Shown piece by piece: positions 24,917 through 33,266 of a stretch of DNA of 39,111 nucleotides. Under the pieces are notes generated by a model. That model was not told the DNA's origin, did not search any database, and saw only the letters and a list, made by a program, of their open reading frames with translations. The DNA is from Fusobacterium varium (GTDB lineage Bacteria; Fusobacteriota; Fusobacteriia; Fusobacteriales; Fusobacteriaceae). The stretch lies in assembly GCA_021531615.1 (NCBI GenBank), contig JADYUE010000021.1, positions 1-39,111 on the forward strand, in the 5' to 3' direction. Made by a program: the position numbers and the translations under genes. Each line of letters starts with the position of its first letter. The first letter of the stretch is position 1.

Positions 24917-26035
24917 TTTATACACAGATAAATTTATTGCTGCGTTTAAATCTCTATCAATAACTGCTCCACAATGTGGACATCTATAAATTCTATCTTT
25001 TAGTTTTAAATCTCTTTTTATAGAATTACATCGACTACAAGTTTTTGATGATGGATAAAACCTATCTACTATAACTAGTTCAATTCCATTTAATTTTGAT
25101 TTATAAGTTATATATTGTCTAAACTTATGAAAACATTGTTTTCTTACTGAATCAGATAGATGCTTATTTTTCATCATTCCAATAACATTCAAATCTTCTA
25201 TTACAATTCTGTATGGTTTGGTTTTCACTATACTTGTTGTAACTTGATGAAGATGGTTATTTCTAATATTAACTAATTTTCTATGTATTAGTTTTGTCGT
25301 TTCCTCTAATTTTTCTATATTTTTAGTTTTTATAAATTGACAACTTCCTCCTTTCATAATTTTATTTAATTCATATTTTCTACTAATTTGCCTTTGTTTC
25401 TGTTTTAATCTTTTTTCTAATTTTTTAACTTCTTTAGTTTTATTGATATTTTTAAAAACTTTTCCATCTGAACAAACAGCTAAATCTTTTAATCCTAAAT
25501 CTATTCCCAATGAAATATCTGTTAATTCTTCCTGTTTTTTATTAACTTCTACTCCAACAGATAGATACCAATATTTATTATCATAAGTAATTCTAGGATT
25601 ATTATATTTAACATCCCTTGGTATTTGTTCATTTGTTTTTATCCAACCCACTTTTTCAATTAGTACTTTTTTCTCTTTAACTTTTAATTTTGAAGTATCA
25701 TTGTAAAAACTAGGTTTGCTTTTCTTTTTGCTTTTAAATTTTGGTTTCTTAGCTAAACCTTTAAAAAATCTTTTATAGGCATTACAAGCATCTTTTACAG
25801 CTTGTTTAGCAACATTATTTGACACTTCATTTAACCAAATTAGTTCTGACTTTTTTAGTTGAGTTAATTCTTTTCTTATGATTCCATCGCTAATAAATTT
25901 TCCACCATTTCTATAATTTTCTTCTTGTTTTGTAAGAGTGTAATTATAGATAAATCTAGCAATTCCTACAGATTGCCACAATTTTTGTTCTTGCTCTTTA
26001 GTTGGATAAAGTCTAACTTTTTTTGCAAGTATCAT
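24908..26035 (-). CDS. tnpB: RNA-guided endonuclease TnpB
   Basis: A 375-residue IS605-family TnpB, ancestor-type relative of Cas12. The N-terminal helix-turn-helix-like part has QSVGIARFIYNYTL. The RuvC triad looks intact: D179 in GIDLGLKDL, E280 in VIEDLNV and D362 in DRDLNAAIN. The zinc ribbon is C333-C336 and C352-C355. Length and all key residues are complete, so it should be an active nuclease rather than a nuclease-dead TnpB-like repressor. GGAG lies 10 bases before the ATG. No tnpA is next to it. Confidence 0.93.
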   Translation of the reverse strand: MILAKKVRLYPTKEQEQKLWQSVGIARFIYNYTLTKQEENYRNGGKFISDGIIRKELTQLKKSELIWLNEVSNNVAKQAVKDACNAYKRFFKGLAKKPKFKSKKKSKPSFYNDTSKLKVKEKKVLIEKVGWIKTNEQIPRDVKYNNPRITYDNKYWYLSVGVEVNKKQEELTDISLGIDLGLKDLAVCSDGKVFKNINKTKEVKKLEKRLKQKQRQISRKYELNKIMKGGSCQFIKTKNIEKLEETTKLIHRKLVNIRNNHLHQVTTSIVKTKPYRIVIEDLNVIGMMKNKHLSDSVRKQCFHKFRQYITYKSKLNGIELVIVDRFYPSSKTCSRCNSIKRDLKLKDRIYRCPHCGAVIDRDLNAAINLSVYKLA

Positions 26036-26122
26036 TTTCTATTAACTCCTTAATCGTTTTTTATATTAATCTATATATCTTTAATAACAGTTCTCTCCCC
26101 CGCCAAGAAAGTCTTTTTCTAT

Positions 26123-27331
26123 TTATCTTCTACTATTTAATTGTTTCAATTCTTCAAATATTATCTTACTTCCAAGGATAATATCTTCATATTCTATCTC
26201 TTCAGCTTTATTATGGCTCACTCCATCTTTACAAGGAATAAATACCATTCCAGTAGGTGCTATATCCCAAAACTTCATTGCATCATGTCCAGCACCACTA
26301 TTCATAATCTTATGTTCTATTCCTAATTTAGTTGCTACTTCACTTAATTCATTTTTTAAATTTTCATCTAATTTTACTGGAATAGCCTTTGAAATATTAT
26401 CCAATTCATAATTTAGATTTCTTTTTTTACAAACTTCATCTACAAATTTAACTATCTCATCATCTATTCTATCAATACTATCTTTCTCTACTCCTCTAAT
26501 ATCTAGCCCCATTTTTACTCTACCAGACACAACATTAAAAGCATTTGGATAATTTCCTAAATACCCTACTGTTCCTACACTACTATGAATAGATTCTCTC
26601 TTTGCTATATTTTCCAATTCAATAATTATCTCTCCAGCTGCACAAAGAGCATCTTGTCTCATTCCCATTGGTGTTGCTCCTGAATGATCTTGTCTACCAT
26701 CTATTGTAAGCCAGTATCTTGTTGCTGCTGCTATGGAATTAATTATCCCTATTTTTAATCCTTCATCTTCTAAAATTCTACCTTGTTCAATATGAAGTTC
26801 AAAATAGTTTAAAACTCCCTCTATCTTTCTGCACTCTGGGTTGTAGCCTCTAAATCTTAATGCTTCATATAGAGATACTCTCTCTGTATTTTCTACTTTT
26901 TTCATCTTTTCAATTTGAAGTTTCTTAGTTATAAGTCCACTTCCAACTGTTGCTATTCCAAAAGAGCTAGATTCTTCACATCTAAAAGCTACAACTTTTA
27001 GAGGAATATTTAAGTTGTTATCTTTTATCCATTTTAATATTAAAAGCCCTGCTAATACTCCAGCTACTCCATCATATCTTCCACCACTTATAACTGAATC
27101 AAGATGTGAACCAATCAGATAATACTCACTGTAATTCTCACCATATACATATGTATTACCAACCTCATCACTAGAATATTTTAATCCCATCTCCCTAGCA
27201 AAGTTTCTAATAGCTCCGTGCATTACATCTTCATTTTTAGTGTAACCTAATCTTGTAACTCCTCCTGTTTCATCTGCACCTATTGAGTAAAGATAATCAA
27301 ACCATCTTTTTATTACATCTATATCCAACAT
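26123..27331 (-). CDS. M20 family Zn-dependent amidohydrolase (allantoate/N-carbamoyl-amino acid/ureidopropionase type)
   Basis: A 402-residue cytoplasmic hydrolase of the AllC/HyuC/beta-ureidopropionase subgroup of M20. Metal and catalytic motifs are GSHLDS (H76), GGRYDGVAG (D87), RCEESSSFG (E119/E120), ELHIEQG (H180) and GAGHDAM near the C-terminus; DHSGATPMG marks the lid domain. These enzymes cleave N-carbamoyl groups from amino or ureido acids. No purine or pyrimidine degradation genes are nearby, so the substrate is open. AGGTGG precedes the ATG. Confidence 0.9.
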   Translation of the reverse strand: MLDIDVIKRWFDYLYSIGADETGGVTRLGYTKNEDVMHGAIRNFAREMGLKYSSDEVGNTYVYGENYSEYYLIGSHLDSVISGGRYDGVAGVLAGLLILKWIKDNNLNIPLKVVAFRCEESSSFGIATVGSGLITKKLQIEKMKKVENTERVSLYEALRFRGYNPECRKIEGVLNYFELHIEQGRILEDEGLKIGIINSIAAATRYWLTIDGRQDHSGATPMGMRQDALCAAGEIIIELENIAKRESIHSSVGTVGYLGNYPNAFNVVSGRVKMGLDIRGVEKDSIDRIDDEIVKFVDEVCKKRNLNYELDNISKAIPVKLDENLKNELSEVATKLGIEHKIMNSGAGHDAMKFWDIAPTGMVFIPCKDGVSHNKAEEIEYEDIILGSKIIFEELKQLNSRR

Positions 27332-27359
27332 ACTTCCACCTCCATCTTAGTAGGTGTAT

Positions 27360-27368
27360 ATTATATCA
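27360..27368 (-). promoter_or_regulatory. Extended -10 promoter of the amidohydrolase gene
   Basis: On the minus strand TGA-TATAAT, hexamer at 27360-27365. No good -35. The arrangement is the same as at hslU. Confidence 0.6.
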
Positions 27369-27420
27369 TAAACTTCTAATAATGGAGAAAAGATATTTAT
27401 CTATTTTACAATAACAAAAT

Positions 27421-27445
27421 AACTCCAGCAAAAATCACTGGAGTT
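27421..27445 (-). terminator. Terminator at the end of the polysaccharide cluster
   Basis: AACTCCAG (27421-27428) pairs perfectly with CTGGAGTT (27438-27445). Reading leftward, ATTTTGTT follows. A second hairpin at 27503-27542 (CTACA/TGTAG closing, ATCTTA/TAAGAT inside) lies between it and the wzz stop. It separates the cluster from the amidohydrolase gene. Confidence 0.75.
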
Positions 27446-27563
27446 ACTTGAAAATTTATTTGTTTTTTCTACCAACACTATTTGACAAAGAGCCAAATAA
27501 AACTACACCCTCTATCTTAGTTATTTAAGATTTTGGATGTAGCATATAAACAGATTACTAAAA

Positions 27564-28517
27564 TTAATTATATTGAATTTTTCTTTTTTTATAAGTTTCA
27601 ATAAATTCTAAAACAAAAGCTCCCATTATTCCAAATACAATTCCAAAAATAGAGACACCTAATAAGATAAATTTTGCTTTACTACTTGAATCGACAGCAT
27701 AAATTGAGGATTTTTCTTTAATAATATTATTTAAGATAAGATTAAAATTATTTTCATCTTTTAATGTATCAAATCCTACTAATAAATTAGATGTATTAGT
27801 ATAAATATCTGTAATTTTATTTTTTTCGATTACTAAAGTTGGATTAATAAATTTTATAAGTTCTCCTAAGTCTGTTTTATCAGATATCATATTTGAATGA
27901 GTAATTAAAATATTTTCTATTTGTTTTTCTATTTTAGCTAATTCATTTTTAGATTTTTCATTTTCAGATTTAATAGTAGAATATTTTTCATCTATATTCT
28001 TCACTATATCATTTTCTATTTCATCTTTTAAAATTAAAAGATAAGTATTTATAATCTCTTTTTGAAGTAATTCATTTCTTTTCATTTCAACTTCTAAAGT
28101 ATAGCTGTTTAATTTTTCATCAAAATTTATTTTTATAATCTCTTGTAAAAATTTTACTTTAGAATAATCATCTTTAGGAGAAGTCTCTTTATACATCTCT
28201 TCTAATTCTTTTATACTGAATAATTTATTAATATATTTGTCATTAAGTAAAATATTATTAGGATTTATTTTATTTAAAACTATCTTTGATTTATTAAAAA
28301 AATAATCTTTTTCAGCATAAGAATAATCAATAGAAAACTTCTTAGCTAAAATAAATGGTTTTACACTTCTATAATATAATGCTCCTCCAAGTCCAATAAT
28401 AGTAAATAGGACAAAAGATATTATTATAAAAAATTTTCTTTTAACTAAAATATCTATTATCTCAAAAAGATCAATTTCATCATCTTCTATATAAGTTCTC
28501 TCTTGTAACTCATTCAT
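27564..28517 (-). CDS. Wzz/chain-length determinant family protein
   Basis: A 317-residue inner-membrane protein with two membrane helices (about 29-50 and 284-306) and a periplasmic, coiled-coil-rich middle (EKYSTIKSENEKSKNELAKIEKQ region). This is the Wzz layout; the N-terminal DDEIDLFEIIDILVKRKFF is typical. It would set polymer length made by the Wzx/Wzy pathway. There is no attached or adjacent tyrosine kinase. It has its own promoter module (28585-28613), separate from the rest of the cluster. GGGGAG lies 10 bases before the ATG. Confidence 0.88.
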   Translation of the reverse strand: MNELQERTYIEDDEIDLFEIIDILVKRKFFIIISFVLFTIIGLGGALYYRSVKPFILAKKFSIDYSYAEKDYFFNKSKIVLNKINPNNILLNDKYINKLFSIKELEEMYKETSPKDDYSKVKFLQEIIKINFDEKLNSYTLEVEMKRNELLQKEIINTYLLILKDEIENDIVKNIDEKYSTIKSENEKSKNELAKIEKQIENILITHSNMISDKTDLGELIKFINPTLVIEKNKITDIYTNTSNLLVGFDTLKDENNFNLILNNIIKEKSSIYAVDSSSKAKFILLGVSIFGIVFGIMGAFVLEFIETYKKRKIQYN

Positions 28518-28561
28518 TTGTTTTATTCTCCCCTTTTTCTATAAAATAATTTTTTTACAAA

Positions 28562-28642
28562 AATACCTAATATTACTATGTATAAGAATACTACTTTTTT
28601 CATATCTTGTCAATAAAATATTGATTTAATTGATTCTTTTAA
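28562..28642 (-). repeat. Promoter module, left copy, driving wzz
   Basis: An 81-base segment matching, in inverted orientation, 38664-38744 at 67 of 81 positions; the core of 38 bases from AATATTTTAT to TATTCT has one mismatch. It contains TTGACA (28608-28613), a 17-base spacer and TATTCT (28585-28590) on the minus strand, about 60 bases before the wzz start. Confidence 0.85.
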
Positions 28643-28670
28643 TATAATTTATCAAAAATTTTTCTTGATT

Positions 28671-28699
28671 TTGTAAAAAAATAATGAGACAAGTAAATT
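28671..28699 (+). repeat. Border motif, left copy
   Basis: TTGTAA, 17 bases containing ATGAGACAAG, then TAAATT, in the 250-base gap between the second HU-like gene and wzz. The same motif with the same spacing is at 39040-39068 on the same strand. It could be a rightward promoter or a regulator site. The gap also holds an AATTATTA/TAATAATT hairpin near 28716-28734. Confidence 0.6.
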
Positions 28700-28767
28700 T
28701 TAATTATAAAATCAAATTATTACACTAATAATTAATGAATTATTTACCTATCTCATATATACCTATT

Positions 28768-29064
28768 TTAATTGTTATCTTGCTCTTTTTTTAATACTTT
28801 AGATTGTACAAACTTTACTGTATCTTTTGGTTCTATCTCTTTTGTTTCCTTACTATTAAATACACCTATCTTCTTTTTCTTTCTCTTTTGTAAAATAAAG
28901 TTCCCCTTATTTTTAAACTTTATCTCTTCATCCATTGCCACTATATCACCTATAAGATCAAAAAAAGTTTCTACTTCTTCTCTTGCCTCTTGAAAAGTTA
29001 ATTCTTCATTATCTCTTTCTTTTCTTAATCTTTTATAATAGTTGACAAACTCCTTTGTATTCAA
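28768..29064 (-). CDS. Divergent HU family DNA-binding protein, second copy in the cluster
   Basis: A 98-residue basic protein with the HU layout: N-terminal helices (EFVNYYKRLRKERDN), then IKFKNKGNF in place of the usual ISGFGTF turn, a lysine-rich arm (QKRKKKKIGVFN) and DTVKFVQSKVLKK at the C-terminus. It is far from the housekeeping HU at 116-436 and lacks the NPxT arm proline motif. The start is TTG at 29062-29064 with GGAGGG 6 bases upstream. It begins 2 bases after its neighbour ends. A role in controlling the cluster is inferred from position only. Confidence 0.7.
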   Translation of the reverse strand: MNTKEFVNYYKRLRKERDNEELTFQEAREEVETFFDLIGDIVAMDEEIKFKNKGNFILQKRKKKKIGVFNSKETKEIEPKDTVKFVQSKVLKKEQDNN

Positions 29065-29066
29065 GT

Positions 29067-29360
29067 TTATCCCTCCATTTCTGGATTCTCTAATTTTTCC
29101 AACATCTTCTCTCTAGGACGAAATTTTATAACTTTCTTATCTTCAGTTGTTATTATCTCCTTTGTTGAAATATTAAATACTCTCTTTGATTTTAATAGTT
29201 TCTTTTCAAAGATTCCCCAATCTTTAATTATAAGTTTTTCATCTGTATCTAAAGCATAGAAAATAGAATCCCAAAGAGTTTCAAAACTCTCCTTTGCTTC
29301 TCTCATACTTTTTAAATTTCTTCTTTCTTTATATAATAATAGAAATTCTTTCTCTGTCAT
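29067..29360 (-). CDS. Divergent HU family DNA-binding protein, first copy in the cluster
   Basis: A 97-residue basic protein: helical start (EKEFLLLYKERRNLKSM), ESFETLWDSIFYAL helix, IIKDWGIFEKK turn (HU usually has GFG-x-F), then SKRVFNISTKEIITTEDKKV and IKFRPREKML, which match the HU arm and last helix. It is more HU-like than its downstream neighbour. It starts 5 bases after the wzx stop, so it belongs to the polysaccharide transcript. The two look like diverged tandem duplicates. Confidence 0.72.
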   Translation of the reverse strand: MTEKEFLLLYKERRNLKSMREAKESFETLWDSIFYALDTDEKLIIKDWGIFEKKLLKSKRVFNISTKEIITTEDKKVIKFRPREKMLEKLENPEMEG

Positions 29361-29365
29361 GATTT

Positions 29366-30799
29366 TTACCTTCTAATTTTTTTTAAATTAAAATAATATT
29401 GAAATAAATAACTATAAATTATTTTTATTTCACTAAAATACAAAACACAAAGTAAAACTAATAACAAAGTTCCAAATATAATATTTAAAATAATTTTATT
29501 ACAAAATGATAAATATAAACTATAAACAAAAATTAAAATTGAAATACAATAAAGTCTTTGTAATTTAAAATTGTAATCTATTAATTTTTTTGCAAAATAA
29601 GTTCTCATAGAAAAAAATAAAATATATGCAATTCCTGTAGAAATAGCTGCACCTTTAGCTCCAAACTTATGAACTAATATCAAATTTCCAATAATATTAA
29701 AAGTTGAAACTATTACTGAAATTATTATATGATATTTTGTCTTTTTACTAAAATTTATACCTAAAACTGTTGTTTCTGAAATAGAATACATTATGGGCAT
29801 AAATACTAAACACGGCATAATCATTGATGCTAAATAATAATTTTTTCCAAGTAATAAAATTATTAAATTCTTACTCATTAAAACAACTATAGCTAACAAC
29901 AACATTATAAAAGAAATTCCATTAAAAACTTGTTGAAAAAATAGTTTATTTTCAGGCTCTTTACTAAACTTCTCATATGCAACTGGAATCCAAAACATAG
30001 TAAAACCAGTTTGAACAACATTTATTAAGGCTATTATTTTAAATGCTCCGGCATATAATCCTAATTCAGTTAAACTTGAAAACATTTTTATTGCTATCTT
30101 ATCAGCTGATTGAAATATCCAGCTTAATGACATAGTTATTACAAGAGGATAACCATATTTAAATAATTCTTTTGTATTTATACTTAATTTTTCTTTTGTA
30201 TTTCTTAACCATATTTCTTTTTCAAAAATTATAGATAATAAAGTAACAATTATAATGGAAAATACACTAGCTAGAACTAATATTCTATAAGAATTTCCAT
30301 ATATTTTATAAATTATTATAATAGAAATAAAATTAAATACTTGTTGTAAAATTTGTAATAATGAATATTTTAAACCTTTTTTATTCATTCTTACAACTAA
30401 AAAAGAAAAAGTATTTATTATATAAAAAAATAAATTTATCGTTAAAGCTATCATCATTTTAATATCTACTTCTTGAAAAATAAAATTACTTATCTGATTT
30501 TGAAAAATAACTCCTATAAAAAGTAGTATGATAAAAAATATTAATGGATATTTTATAGAAGTATACAATAATAAAAATTTATTTTTTTCTTCATAATAAT
30601 ATCTTATAAATCCTTGATCAAATCCTAGAAGAACAACTAATAAAGATAAATTAATTATTAAATTAAATAAAGAAAATATTCCATATTGATCTGGAGTTAT
30701 TATTCTTGTAATTATTGGAACAGTAAAAAATCCAATAATTAAACTTACATATCCACCAATAGAAAATGATATAAAACTTTTTATCAAATTGCTTTTCAT
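29366..30799 (-). CDS. Wzx-type polysaccharide flippase
   Basis: A 477-residue membrane protein with about 12-14 helices, of the polysaccharide biosynthesis (MATE/MOP) family: GYVSLIIGFFTVPIITRI at the N-terminus and GAFKIIALINVVQTGFTMFWIP in the middle are typical. It would move undecaprenyl-linked repeat units across the inner membrane. Its ATG overlaps the stop of the DXD glycosyltransferase by 4 bases (ATGA). Codon use is even more AT-rich than outside the cluster, as is common for capsule genes. Confidence 0.9.
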   Translation of the reverse strand: MKSNLIKSFISFSIGGYVSLIIGFFTVPIITRIITPDQYGIFSLFNLIINLSLLVVLLGFDQGFIRYYYEEKNKFLLLYTSIKYPLIFFIILLFIGVIFQNQISNFIFQEVDIKMMIALTINLFFYIINTFSFLVVRMNKKGLKYSLLQILQQVFNFISIIIIYKIYGNSYRILVLASVFSIIIVTLLSIIFEKEIWLRNTKEKLSINTKELFKYGYPLVITMSLSWIFQSADKIAIKMFSSLTELGLYAGAFKIIALINVVQTGFTMFWIPVAYEKFSKEPENKLFFQQVFNGISFIMLLLAIVVLMSKNLIILLLGKNYYLASMIMPCLVFMPIMYSISETTVLGINFSKKTKYHIIISVIVSTFNIIGNLILVHKFGAKGAAISTGIAYILFFSMRTYFAKKLIDYNFKLQRLYCISILIFVYSLYLSFCNKIILNIIFGTLLLVLLCVLYFSEIKIIYSYLFQYYFNLKKIRR

Positions 30800-31599
30800 T
30801 TAATTTTCACCCTAATTAATTTTTCATTCATTTTTTTTATTGTTTGTTTTAAACCAATTATATATAAATTCTTTATTAATTTATATAATATATTTTTTGT
30901 CAATATATCTGTTTTTTTCTGCCCATGATTATTTAAAAACTTTCTTTCAAACTCTTCAAATTTCTTTTCTTTTTCTGTATGCCAAGAACCTGAAAAATGA
31001 TGAATCGTATAAGTATTTTCTGTGCATTCTATTTTCCCTGTTTCATAACTTTTAGGACAAAAAATATCTTTTGGATATAAAGTAAATCCTTTTACTGTTT
31101 GCTTTTGATTATTTAATTTTAAACCATGACTAAGACAAATATTAGTTATTGATGTAACATTTGTGGTTAAGTCCATATCTCCATTTTGTTTTATAAAAGT
31201 CCTATTATTATAATCATATAACAATTCTTTAAATAAAGGAAAATCTTTTTCACAAGCCATAATCCCCGTTGGAATTGCATCCTCTCTTTCAAATCCTGAA
31301 AATGCTTTATTTCCTAAAAAAATATCTAAGTTTTTAAGGACTTCTACATCTGTATCCATATATATTCCACCTTGAGTTATCATAGCATAAAGTCTTACAT
31401 AATCTGTTATAAACGCCCATTTTTTACATTCATATGCTTCTTTTACATATCTATTACAATTTAAGTCAAAATTTTTCTCATTCCATTCTATAATCTCATA
31501 ATCTGGACAATATTTTTTCCAAGATTCTATACATTTTATTGCTAATTCTGGTAAAGGATTTCCTCCAAACCAACAATAATGAATTTTTTTAGGTATCAT
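30796..31599 (-). CDS. DXD-motif glycosyltransferase (capsular polysaccharide synthesis type)
   Basis: A 267-residue glycosyltransferase of the Gly_transf_sug/OCH1-like group (GT32 type). It opens with the classic IPKKIHYCWFGG, has SWKKYCPDYEIIEWNE, and carries the metal/nucleotide-sugar DXD motif as YMDTDVEV (D82, D84). HHFSGSWH near the C-terminus is also typical. It probably adds a hexose or HexNAc to the lipid-linked repeat unit at the cytoplasmic membrane face. It follows the decayed acetyltransferase gene. Confidence 0.88.
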   Translation of the reverse strand: MIPKKIHYCWFGGNPLPELAIKCIESWKKYCPDYEIIEWNEKNFDLNCNRYVKEAYECKKWAFITDYVRLYAMITQGGIYMDTDVEVLKNLDIFLGNKAFSGFEREDAIPTGIMACEKDFPLFKELLYDYNNRTFIKQNGDMDLTTNVTSITNICLSHGLKLNNQKQTVKGFTLYPKDIFCPKSYETGKIECTENTYTIHHFSGSWHTEKEKKFEEFERKFLNNHGQKKTDILTKNILYKLIKNLYIIGLKQTIKKMNEKLIRVKIK

Positions 31600-31613
31600 A
31601 ATCTTTCCTTTCT

Positions 31614-32087
31614 TTATTTTCTTATATAAATATTAGATTTATTGCTAATTTTTTTTGCTGGAATACCACCTATTCTAATATTAGATTCAAATGAAGAGTT
31701 TACAACACTATTTGCTCCTATCATAACATTATCACCTATATTAATTTTTCCAAATATCTTTACACCTTGATGAATATCACACCATTCTCCTATTCTAGCC
31801 TCAGGATTAACTATAATCAGACCAAAATGATTTATACGTAACCCTCCTAAAAATACATTGATTGGAATTTATAACCCTAGTTTCAAACTATATTTTTTAT
31901 GCAAAAATGAATAAAATTTTTTCATAAAAAAATTATTTGTACAATTATTATAAAATTCATATTTTCTTAAGATAATTTCAAATTTCCAAATTTCATCTCC
32001 AAAAATACTTGGAAATTTTTTAGTTATTCCAAGCGCTTTTTTATCCATTGCTAAATATTTTTTTTAATCTTCTTTATTTTTTATCAT
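31614..32087 (-). pseudogene. Decayed serine-acetyltransferase-like (left-handed beta-helix) gene
   Basis: No open frame covers this stretch, but the minus strand reads in one frame from ATG at 32087 to a stop at 31614 as an acetyltransferase of the SAT/hexapeptide type: FPSIFGDEIWKFE, then IPINVFLGGLRINHFGLIIV, IGEWCDIHQGV, IGDNVMIGANSVVN and GIPAKKIS. It is broken by TAA at codon 8 (32064-32066) and TAA at codon 73 (31869-31871). About 15-20 codons of beta-helix coils seem missing between HQGV and FGKINIGDN. The ATG directly abuts the stop of the polymerase gene. It probably once O-acetylated the polymer or a precursor. Confidence 0.85.
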
Positions 32088-33266
32088 TTAATCTTTATTT
32101 CTCCTTATTCTATTTGAATAATAACAAAAAGTTAATATAGCTATTATTGCATATATTCCTGTTGCTTCTGTTAACCATGTTATACAAATAACAACAATTG
32201 TATAAAAAAAATAAATAAAGTTTTTATTATTTTTATTATTATAACAACAATAAAAATAAATTAAAGCTAAAACCATTGTAGTTATAATTCCTGTTTCATA
32301 TAGGTGATGTAATATTTGATTATGGGCACTTAAATTTTCTAAAACTTCTTTATCAGGATAAATTGCCTTTATTTGAAAATAGTTTGTATCAATATTCATA
32401 CCATAACCAAGTAATGGCTTTTCTTTTATTTTTTCCAAAACTTTTTCCCAAATAATTGTTCTTCTTGTAAATGTTATATCTTTATGTAAAATATCTACTA
32501 TTAAGAATTTAAAATAATTTTGGATTTTAAAAATTATAATTCCTATAAAAAGTGTCAAATACCCTATAAAAAAATTAAATGGAGTTAATATCTTTTTTAA
32601 CCATTTAAAATAACTTAATCCTAATAATAGTATCAAAGAAACAATACAAGTACCTGACTTAATTATTATTCCTGTTAAAATTATAATAATAAAATAACTT
32701 ATTAAAAAAAATTTTAATTTTGACGTTCGATATTTTTCATAATAAATTTTAATAAAGCAAAATCCTACTGAAAAAGGAATAGCTAATTGATTTTTTCCTC
32801 CTAAAAAATAATAACTTGTTGAATATTGCGACGATGTATCTTTAAATAAAATAGTATCAAAAAAATTTATCATTATTAAACTATAAAATAGCCAAGAAAA
32901 AGCTATTATTAATAAATCTTCATTTTTATGTATTCCAATACTAATAAGTAAAATTGTTCCTATTATTGGATAACTTACCATAATAATACTTCTAATACTT
33001 CCATTATTTACAATAGTTGTTATCAAGATTAAAATAAAATATATTGACATTAATATTAATAATTTTAAATCTTTTTTATAAATTTTACTTTTTAACCAAT
33101 ATCCTAATATAAATAAGAAAATCACTCTTGAAAAATTAATATATATTTTCTGTAAAATTTGATTTTTATTTAATATTTCATAATTAAAAAATCTATTAAT
33201 AAAAAATATTCCTATCATATAAAATAAAATATTTATAGTTTCTTTTTTTAAAGTTAATTTTTTCAT
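32088..33266 (-). CDS. O-antigen/capsule polymerase (Wzy) or ligase-like membrane protein
   Basis: A 392-residue protein with about 10-12 membrane helices and the Wzy_C-type signature: a periplasmic loop with RRTIIWEKVLEKIKEKPLLGYGMN and, after it, SAHNQILHHLYETG. Both the RxxxW and the AHN motifs are features of the O-antigen ligase/polymerase family. In a cluster with Wzx and Wzz it is best read as the polymerase. It overlaps the upstream glycosyltransferase by 4 bases (ATGA) and has AGGTGA before the ATG. Confidence 0.85.
   Translation of the reverse strand: MKKLTLKKETINILFYMIGIFFINRFFNYEILNKNQILQKIYINFSRVIFLFILGYWLKSKIYKKDLKLLILMSIYFILILITTIVNNGSIRSIIMVSYPIIGTILLISIGIHKNEDLLIIAFSWLFYSLIMINFFDTILFKDTSSQYSTSYYFLGGKNQLAIPFSVGFCFIKIYYEKYRTSKLKFFLISYFIIIILTGIIIKSGTCIVSLILLLGLSYFKWLKKILTPFNFFIGYLTLFIGIIIFKIQNYFKFLIVDILHKDITFTRRTIIWEKVLEKIKEKPLLGYGMNIDTNYFQIKAIYPDKEVLENLSAHNQILHHLYETGIITTMVLALIYFYCCYNNKNNKNFIYFFYTIVVICITWLTEATGIYAIIAILTFCYYSNRIRRNKD

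Larger units (their letters stand above)
24743..26110 (-). mobile_element. Solitary IS605-type (IS1341-like) tnpB element
   Basis: An element made of tnpB plus flanking non-coding ends, with no tnpA transposase. The left end should lie in the 85 bases upstream of tnpB; a G-rich GGCGGGGGAG patch at about 26096-26105 contrasts with the surrounding AT-rich DNA. The right end is the structured region after tnpB (24743-24916). The element sits right behind the stop codon of the amidohydrolase gene (26123). Exact ends cannot be set without sister copies. Confidence 0.65.

Noticed and set aside
24908-26035. TnpB-like nuclease-dead repressor
   Set aside because: All three RuvC acidic residues and the zinc ribbon are present, so a nuclease is the better reading.
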